Source: Micractinium sp. NFX-FRZ
Lineage: Eukaryota; Chlorophyta; Trebouxiophyceae; Chlorellales; Chlorellaceae
Length of the DNA: 64,000 bases
Assembly (NCBI GenBank): GCA_029339195.1
Contig: JAPTJF010000020.1
Span: 186,001 to 250,000 of the forward strand
Reading direction: 5' to 3'
A program made the translations under genes and the position numbers. The notes under the pieces were generated by a model, which ran no database searches, was not told where the DNA came from, and was given only the letters and a program-made list of their open reading frames with translations. Shown one piece after another: positions 56,931 through 64,000 of the stretch (the first letter of the stretch is position 1; every line of letters begins with the position of its first letter).

Positions 56931-59032
56931 GCATGCCACCCCTGCAGGTGCAGCGAGGTTGTAAACTGGAGTAAGAAGCAGCCCCTGGTTCCAAAGATAG
57001 GCCAGGCACAGCACAGCACAGCACAGAGCAGCACTGCACCATCACTTACGCCTTGCCCGCTGCGCCAGCCACACAGTAGATCTAGAGCACCCACCAAGCA
57101 TGCCTGGCCCGTTCTGCCAGCCGCACTGCACCGCACCGCACCTGAAGAAGGGGCGCGCCGGGGGCTCGCGGTTCTTCCTGCGGACATAAGTGAGGCGGCG
57201 GGCCTGAAGTGAGGGTGACATGGATTCAGGGCCATGCGGGACGAGGCAGACAAGACATTCTCTTGGCGGCCAAGGCGGACAGGACAGGCTAGAGCAGGAG
57301 GTGACGAGACATGGGAGGCGGGTAGTGGGAGGAGGACAGAGTCATGCTGTAGAAGCATAGCACAGCACAGCACGGCACAGCACAGCGGAGCGGGACGGGA
57401 GGCAAGGCGCTCAGGGTCTGGCTGGGGGGGGTTACGTGGGGGCTGGGCGGGCAGGCAGCAGCGTCTGCCATGTGCTGCGCTGGCACTCGCCTGTTCTTGC
57501 GGGAGCGCACGCGCACGATGCGGGAGTGGATGGCGGCGCTGATGCTGTAGTACACCTTCCTGCAGCCAGGGGGGAGGCAGGGGGAGGGGGGCCGCAAAAA
57601 CACAAGCTGATACATCCACATGAGGTGTAGTGAGCCTGAGCCCGTACAGCGCGGGACTGGATGACAGCACCAGTGGGTGCGGCAGTGCCCCTTCCTGCGA
57701 AGCAGACAATTCTTCCTGAGTAGGCAGGGTGGGGAAGCTGGTGCTCAGGAGCATTGCTGCCTCACGGATGGGAGACAGGTGGGCAGATGGGGTGTGCCGC
57801 AGGCTGCTGCTGCTGCTGCTGCTGCGGAGCAGCCCACGGGCCTATCCAGCCAGGGAGAGGCAGCGCGAGGCCAAGCATGCCGCGCCTGCCGCGCACTTTC
57901 CAGGCGGGGGCACTTTCCAGCATGGCTCCCCGTGGCAGCGAGGCGCATGCACACCGGGCTGTGCCTGCTGTACCTGCTGCACACGGGGCTGTGCCTGCTG
58001 TGCCTGCTGCACAGGGCTGTGCCTGCTGTGCCTGCTGCACACGGATGTGCACAGCAGACCCTGGATTGACCCATGAGCGGCAAGCAGAAAGCCTGCAGGG
58101 GTGCACCTGTAGATCTTGGGCAGGGCATATCCCTCGATGGGCGAGGCGTCGACGATGTCGCGCAGAGCAGACGCGTCCACAATGTTCTTCACCTGCTTGT
58201 GACAAAGGGAGGAGGGGTGTGTTGTTTTGTAGGGATCAGGGCGTTTGAGTGTACAGCTGGACGAGGGGTTGTGAGAGGGGGTGCGGGTCAGGGTGTAGGC
58301 TGGAGGCGCATGATTGCCTTGGCCGTGCGCCGGACACATACTGCCCAAGTCCCTTAGTGCTTTAGACTGGACCCAGGTCTTTAATAAAGTTTGGACTTGG
58401 GCTCACCTGGAAGCGCTTGATGGCCTTGTCCTTGGGCACCATGGCGGCAGAGGTCTCGCACCTCACGCGCTTGACCTGGCGGCGGCAGGGAGGGGAGGAG
58501 GCACAGGGGTGGTCCACTCAAAAGCAACCAGGAGAGGAGGAGGCACGGGGCTGATGGAGAACGCAGCGGGCGGGGGGGCATAAAGGCGGGGCTGATGAAC
58601 CGGAGCCGGCCGCCGCTCCCGCCCGCCGCGCCCGCCGCTTAAGAGCGGGCGAAGTTCTGCTGGGGTTATTTTGGCCACGGCAAGCTGGCCGCCCTGCGCT
58701 CACATGTCCCCTGCCGTGCTTGTTGCTGCAGCAAGCAGTGGGTGGGAGGCAGAGAGGCAGGGGCCGTAAGCTGAAGTGTCTTTGGAGCAGGAGCGGCGGT
58801 CGCCCGGGGACTGCTGGCTGGCGGCCGCTCCTGTAGCTGCAGCCACCAGCTAAAAGCCAGGTAGGCCTGCCGTTGATCGGACGCCCACGCTGGAGAGCTC
58901 GAAGGGCCCAGTTGCCCTGTCGGACGGGCCATGATAGTCCGTTTGTGGCGCGGGTGGACACAGCGCACTGCCCCTGTCCGTCCCTGCAGAGCCACACACT
59001 CACCGGCCACCGTTCCTGCGCTTCTTCGTCAT
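56758..59032 (-). CDS. RPS26: Cytosolic 40S ribosomal protein eS26
   Basis: Seven exons join in phase: 59032-59004, 58725-58704, 58475-58407, 58192-58107, 57559-57491, 57177-57142 and 56941-56758, giving 164 residues. The eS26 signature is unmistakable: MTKKRRNGGRNKHGRGH, VPKDKAIKRF, NIVDASALRDI, GYALPKIYRKVYY and AIHSRIVRVRSRKNRK then NREPPARPFF. eS26 sits at the mRNA exit channel of the small subunit. Two features differ from the animal and fungal form. The CxxC pairs that bind zinc are largely replaced (RCETSAAM, VYYSISAAIH). The usual short tail is replaced by a Gly-rich extension of about 55 residues (GGMRGGGG..., GNFGGGPR). The intron after 57491 starts with GC (AG|GCGAGT), and its phase agrees with the next exon. 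A CTG-rich minisatellite lies in the 58107-57559 intron. Confidence 0.93.
57959..58044. repeat. Minisatellite in eS26 intron
   Basis: A unit of roughly 32 nt (GTGCCTGCTGTGCCTGCTGC plus a short CACAGGGCT spacer) is repeated about 2.7 times with few changes. It is intronic. A separate (CTG)n run lies at 57806-57826 in the same intron. Confidence 0.75.
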
Positions 59033-60235
59033 TCTGGTCGAGGCGGGTGGCAGGTGCAGGCGCTCTCTCTTGTTCACGACGGCCTCCCACTGACTGTGCC
59101 GCGGGCAGCTAGTGTTGAGAGGCGAAAGAGGGCAGGGTGGGCGGCAGGGCCGCTGACAAGGCGGCAGCCGCCAGCGCCTTTCCACCCGCCCCAGCAACCT
59201 TGACCGGTTGCCCCGGCGCTGTGAAGAGGAAGCACAGGTCCTCTATACCATTGGCAAAAGGTTCTCCAGACCATTTGCATACCCGGCAAGTCGGACTGAC
59301 CTGGTGCCCTCCCTGCTGCTGCCAGGCCGTCGATCCGTCAGAGGACCCACTGCGGTGCGGGGGCTGGCATGGGGCCGCTTGCATCAGCGACCTGCCGAAT
59401 AGAGGGGCCCCTTGGGCGGCGCCTCATCTGCAGGAAGAATTAACGTGACAGTCCATTGCACCTGATGAGAGCAAGGCTGCATGTGGCAGCCACGGCGCCG
59501 CTTCAAGGATTCCGGGCCTGGGGCGGGACGCTCCTCTGCTGGCCTTACACCGCCCACTGGCCCATGGGCGGCGCTCGCTTTCCTTGGCTGGATGGGACGC
59601 ACCCACCTTGCACCGCTGCACATTTTCAGAACACCCTGATGATGCAGCACCGGCTGAGGCGACCATGTTCCCGCAGTGGAGGCTCCTGACTTGCACCTGG
59701 CCCTGCCGGCGCCACCCGAGGGGGTGCCTGAGGCGGGACCGAGGGGGACCAGAAGCTGGACTGAAGCCAAGGTACCAGCGGAGCAGGCGGGCCGTGCGTG
59801 GGCGGCTGGGCATATGCCAACCAAGACAATAAAGCACTGTGGGCAAGCATTGCTCTGCATTATAGCTCCAGTTGGGTTTCTGTTTGAACACCCGCTCTGC
59901 TCTTTTACTACCTTGTTTTCTATCAGACAGGGTTTTTAAAATGAATATGTATGCATGAGCTTCCATTTGAGCACATGCCGTTGGGCAACGTCTAGATGGG
60001 CGTACAAGAACAATGCACGATGCAGGCCAGGCTATCAATCGAAAAGAGAGGCTACAGCGGGGCACACATGGGCGTATCGCTAATCGCACGTCATGCTGTC
60101 ATGAAATGATAACTGTACTATACAGTGCTCCATCAGGGGTAGCAGCCAGGCGCCTGCCTTGTGGCTGAACAAACACACGATTTCTAGCAATCCTGCGCAT
60201 GCGCCCACTACCCGTCCGGCCCTGCACGGCCCGCA
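59033..60235. other. Intergenic gap eS26 promoter / DDHD 3' region
   Basis: About 1.2 kb separate two minus-strand genes. The part next to 59032 should be the eS26 promoter. Minus-strand frames at 59109-59384 and 59384-60089 contain some Cys but no recognised domain or consistent splice sites. AT content rises near 59830-60130, as expected for untranslated sequence. Confidence 0.45.
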
Positions 60236-63200
60236 TCATGGCAGTGCAATCAGGTGCTGGCGAGGGGAGGTGGGCTCCACCTGCCGGGCGCCCAGCCAAC
60301 TCCTCCCTCCTGCAGGCGCCTCTGGAGACGGCAGCTGCTGTCCAGCTGGCGGCCCAGCCGCTGTGCCTGCTGCGGTCGATACGGGCTGCTTGCTGGCGCC
60401 AGTGAGCACATCCATGTCGTGCACAGCGCGCAGAACAAAGAGCGCCACGTCTGCGCAGAGCGGGTGGGTAGGCGGATGGCGGGGGTGGGGGCAAAGGAGC
60501 GGGCGCAGTCAGAGCAGGCAGCGGGGTGGTGGGGCGGGTGCGGCTGGGCGTGGTCCGGCAAGGGCACAGCAGCCGGCAGGCATGGCAAGTCGCACGAGGC
60601 AAGTGGCATGCATGCATACACAAATGAGCACGGCATGTTTCCGACATTGCATCCAGCAAGTTTGCGGCCCCACACTAGAAAGAATCAAAATTGGGGAGGC
60701 ACACGCTGCCACCACCAGCGCTCAGCCGGCCCCTCGCTGCGCCGGCCCCCTCCCTGCCAGCGCTGCCCTTGCAGCCTTCACAGCTGCCATGTTCAGCCGC
60801 GATGCCGCCCACTCACTCAACCCGCCCATATCAACACACACGCCACTACCCCCCCACCTGCGCTGCTCCAGTAGGCAAAGTGGGCCGACAGGGCCGAAAG
60901 GTACTGGTTCTCTAATGAAGACTCCTGCCAGGCAAGCAGGGGGGCAGTCATGAATATTCGGTTTAGCTGCACAGCTGACTTCAACAGCTTTTGCAATGTT
61001 GGTTCGCCAGTACAGACCGCTGCTACGCAGGCCAAGAGGCAGGGCGGGCAGATACGGGGCAAAGACGGTAGGCACGCTATGCACAGGGACAGCGACACGC
61101 ACGCAAAGTTGCAGTCGCAGCCAGCACTGTTGCAGGACAAGCTCCGTGGCAGCAGCCGTCCCATTGCAACCACCAAAAATGTTCTACCACAAGAGGAAGC
61201 GCTTGCCTGCATCACAAAATCGAGCCGGCCCTGCGCCGTCCGGGCCCCAGGCACCTGCTCCCCGTCCGTCACCCGCGCCACGTTGCTGCCGCTGCCGCTG
61301 CTCCTGCCGCCCTGCAGCTGGCCGCCTTGGGCCTGGTGCAGCAGCAGACGCTGGGAGGGCGACAGCGCAAGCGCCGATGCCTCGGCTGGCGCCTGTGATG
61401 ACATGGCACCGCTGCCAGCTGGCACTACATCGGCAGAGCGGCCGCCCTCGAGCGCCCCAAACCGCAGGCCCTCCGCCTCCTCTCCCTCCCCTCCAGTGCT
61501 TCCCCGCCCCAGAGAGGCAGCCGACCTGCTGGCGGTCAGCCGCCGGGCAGCTTCCTCCTCAGCTGCCGCCTCGGCTGCCTCTGCTGCCGCCTCTGCCGCC
61601 GCCTCGGCTGCAGCAGCCGCAACGCCGTTGCCTCCCTCCTCCCCACCCTGCTGCCTCATGCTGGCGCTGTTTTTGAACTTTGCGAACGCCAGGCCGCTGA
61701 GCAGGCTGGTGCCAAACCGGCTGGCGGCACTGCCCACGTCCTCTGAAAACTCCTGCACCCGGTGGCAAAGGGGGGAAAGATTAGACATACATTGAGCCGA
61801 GGAAGTTTGGATCGGAATGGATTGATTGCGCTGCCCTCGTGCTCTCACAAATCCTGCAATGGTGCACGAATAAATCAGTCAAGCGGCATGCCCGCCACAA
61901 GCAGATAGATGGCCACAATAAGTTATCCTGCCGCCTCTACCGCCTAAGCACATACGTGCCCATGGCAAGATCCCTGCCGGCAGCCGCAGGCACCCGGCCA
62001 CCTGTGCCCCTCCAACTCGCCTGCACTGCCAGGTGGATGCGCTTGCCTCCCTTGAAGAGAGGCACAAAGGCGGCGCGCTGCACCTCGCGCGGCGGCAGCG
62101 CCAGCGGCTCCAGCCTGCAAAATGCAACACCAAGGGGAAGCAAGTGCGGGGTGGGTGAGGCAGGCAGGCCCGCTGCACCTCACGTGGCGGCAGAGCCAGC
62201 GGCTCCAGCCTGCCCGGGAGATTGCAGGGACGGGTAGGTTTGGGTGAGGCGGTGGGGCGGGGCATTTGCACCTGAGCAACACCATACAGGATTGCTGGGG
62301 CAGGGAGGGAGTGACTGTGGGCAAGGCCTCTGCGTGCATTCTGAACGAGCTGGCGTCCAGGCTGCCTTCTCAGGGCTGTGACGGTGGCTGTCACAGTGCT
62401 GGGTGCGTCCTGGTCACCTCCCCTCGTGACTGCCCCAGGCATTCACTGAACACCTGGCATCCTCTTCACCCACCTGTGTGCCACAGGGTCATACGGGTGG
62501 TACAGGTTGTGCACGCGCCGCACAGCGGGGAGGCCGTCGGGTGTGACCGGCTGCCCAGGCGTCAGCTGCAGAGGGCATGTGTGAAGGCACAGGTCTTGCA
62601 GGCAGTCAGCTGGGTGTCTCAACATCTCGTCTCGAGATCGCGTCATGCAGGTCGCCCCCTTCCTCTTTACCGTATCAAAACACGCCAGCTGGCCTGGCCC
62701 GCGGCAGCCATGCAGCAGCGCTGTCTGCGGCGGCACAACACGCAAGCGTCCGCCACTCCGCAATACCTGCATGAGCGTTGCAGACGTGGGGTTGCCCAGC
62801 GCCGTGCCCTTGGCTTGGTCCACCCCCCTGAGGGCCAGGAAGCAGCCCAGCGGGGAGCCCAGCATGACCAGCTGGTCCACCCTGGCAGGGAAGGAAGCAT
62901 GGGGGGACAGGAAGAAGGCAGGGCAGGTGAGTATCAACAAGAAAAAACAAGTGGCATGTGTATGTGTTGGGTGGGTTGGGGCGAGGGGCTACATGCGCAG
63001 GTGCGGCAGGCGCAGGGGGAGCGCACGGCATGCTTGCAGGGCACCCCAACAGGGAGGTCGGGGCTGGCCACGGCATCAGGTGCCCATGCCAGAAAACGAG
63101 CGCGTCAGCAGTGCGAGTGATGTAGAGCACCACACACAGATGCGCAGCATGCAGCGGCTTACTTGAACTGCAGGCATGGCCAGTAGCCGCCGTCTTCGCC

Positions 63201-64000
63201 CCCTGCGCCTGCCGCCGCCCCCTGCTGCTGCTGCTGGTCTGGCGACCCCGCCAGCTGCTGCTGCCCATGGGGCGAGGCAGGCAGTGCCGGCAGCACAGGG
63301 CTCGCGCCAGGGCTGGCTCCGGCACCGCTCCAGCCGCCGTCGCTGGCGCCGCCAGCGCCACCGGCAGCAGAAGCACCTCCCAGTCCCGCCTCTGCTCTGG
63401 CCACTTGGAGCTGCAGCTGCAGCCTCTGATTTTCGGCTCTCAGCCGGGACAGCTCCTGCTGCAGTGCCCCTGTGGGGCTCTCTGCTGTGAGATCAATCAC
63501 CATACCATCGCCACACCCTCCGGCCGTCTGCCCCGCCTCATGCTGGTGCGCGTGCTGTGCGCCCTGCTGCCCCTCGGCCTGCTGCTCCGCCTGCTGCGCG
63601 TGCTGCTGCCCCTCCTGCTGCACCTGCTGGTCCGGCGAACGCGGCGAGGAGCCCAGAAGCATTGGCTGTGGAGAGTCCAGCTGGGGTTGTGGGGGCTGGT
63701 GGCACAGGATGTCGTAGCACAGCACGGTGCCCAGGCTGTGGGCTAGGATGGAGACCGTGCCCTGCAGACGGGAGGCGAGCAGGCACGTGGCATGGGGTGT
63801 CAGACAGCGACAGCTGGCAGCGACAGGAGCTCGTACCACAGCACAGCACAGCATGGTGCCCTGGCTGTGAGAGAGGAGGGAGGCAATGCCCTGAAGAGGC
63901 GGGACGGGGAAGGCGAGCGGGCACGGGGCATGGGGGCGCTTGCCTGGAAGCCCGGGTTGCGGGCCAGAAAGCGCTGGTATGTGGCGTTGAGTGAGGAGAC
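60236..64000 (-). CDS. DDHD-domain phospholipase A1 (SGR2/DDHD1-2 type), 5' end beyond window
   Basis: The protein enters from the right with LNATYQRFLARNPGFQ (exon to 63944), then ILAHSLGTVLCYDILCHQ (63761 onward), which carries the lipase nucleophile Ser. Next are a long Gln/Ser-rich insertion, VDQLVMLGSPLGCFLALRG (about 62880-62770) and HNLYHPYDPVAHR (about 62510-62475), then LEPLALPPRE (about 62115). The DDHD domain follows: a spacer rich in Ala/Glu (61750-61230), GRLDFVMQ, NQYLSALSAHFAYWSSA (about 60930-60870) and DVALFVLRAVHDMD (about 60450), ending at TGA 60236. This order matches plant SGR2 and animal DDHD1/2 intracellular lipases, which act on phosphatidic acid or related lipids. The usual G-H-S-L-G is A-H-S-L-G here. 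The intron after 63944 begins with GC and contains a duplicate of the nucleophile exon edge. Confidence 0.85.

Noticed and set aside
59384..60089. Overlapping minus-strand frames between eS26 and the DDHD gene
   Set aside because: Scattered Cys but no repeated spacing, conserved motif or phase-consistent exons.

Overview
This window looks like nuclear DNA of a GC-rich unicellular green alga of the Chlorella / Trebouxiophyceae type. Four things point that way. Genes are cut into many short exons (about 20-600 nt) with GT-AG introns, and reading frame can be carried phase-perfectly across almost every junction. Plant-type plastid proteins are encoded. TGTAA, the green-algal polyadenylation signal, lies downstream of several stops. 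A TTTAGGG-type telomere motif occurs in one intron. No operons, ribosome binding sites or other bacterial features are present, and most long open frames are GC-driven shadows of exons or introns. Genus and species cannot be fixed from sequence alone.

Layout, left to right: (1) the 3' part of a Cys-rich secreted-type gene (+, 8-1409) facing a second, complete Cys-rich gene with a signal peptide (-, 2773-6106); (2) a homologue of the photosystem I assembly factor PSA3 (-, 7270-~9886); (3) a HP30/TRIC-type plastid PRAT translocase with a C-terminal SAM-like segment (+, 10657-14574); (4) an armadillo-repeat protein that appears to be spliced to a RING finger (+, 15849-17652); (5) a 15-kb SNF2 ATPase with a RING inside the helicase, RAD5/HLTF/SHPRH class (-, 18333-33286); (6) a divergent Tctex1 dynein light chain (+, 33697-34547); (7) plastid ribosomal protein L15 (-, 35320-37074), divergent from (8) a MGRN1/LOG2-type N-myristoylated RING ligase (+, 37451-40201); (9) aspartyl aminopeptidase (+, 40762-45438); (10) a BTB/POZ protein (+, 45878-48194); (11) a plastid-type MATE transporter (-, 49272-53731), divergent from (12) an unrecognised secreted glycoprotein-like gene (+, 54096-56224); (13) cytosolic ribosomal protein eS26 (-, 56758-59032); (14) a DDHD-type phospholipase A1 running off the right edge (-, 60236->64000).

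The genes are housekeeping genes and do not form one pathway. Three loosely related themes recur: plastid biogenesis (PSA3, HP30, L15, MATE), ubiquitin signalling (ARM-RING, SNF2-RING, LOG2-like, BTB) and secretion.

The most unusual pattern is a set of 'exon echoes'. In at least six genes an intron holds a decayed tandem copy of a neighbouring splice junction plus the adjoining exon edge; one HP30 echo is still open and could give an alternative C-terminus. The window also holds four clear GC-AG introns, a head-to-head telomere-motif inverted repeat inside a PSA3 intron, a palindromic TGTAA/TTACA pair between two convergent genes, and an eS26 that lacks most of its zinc-binding cysteines.
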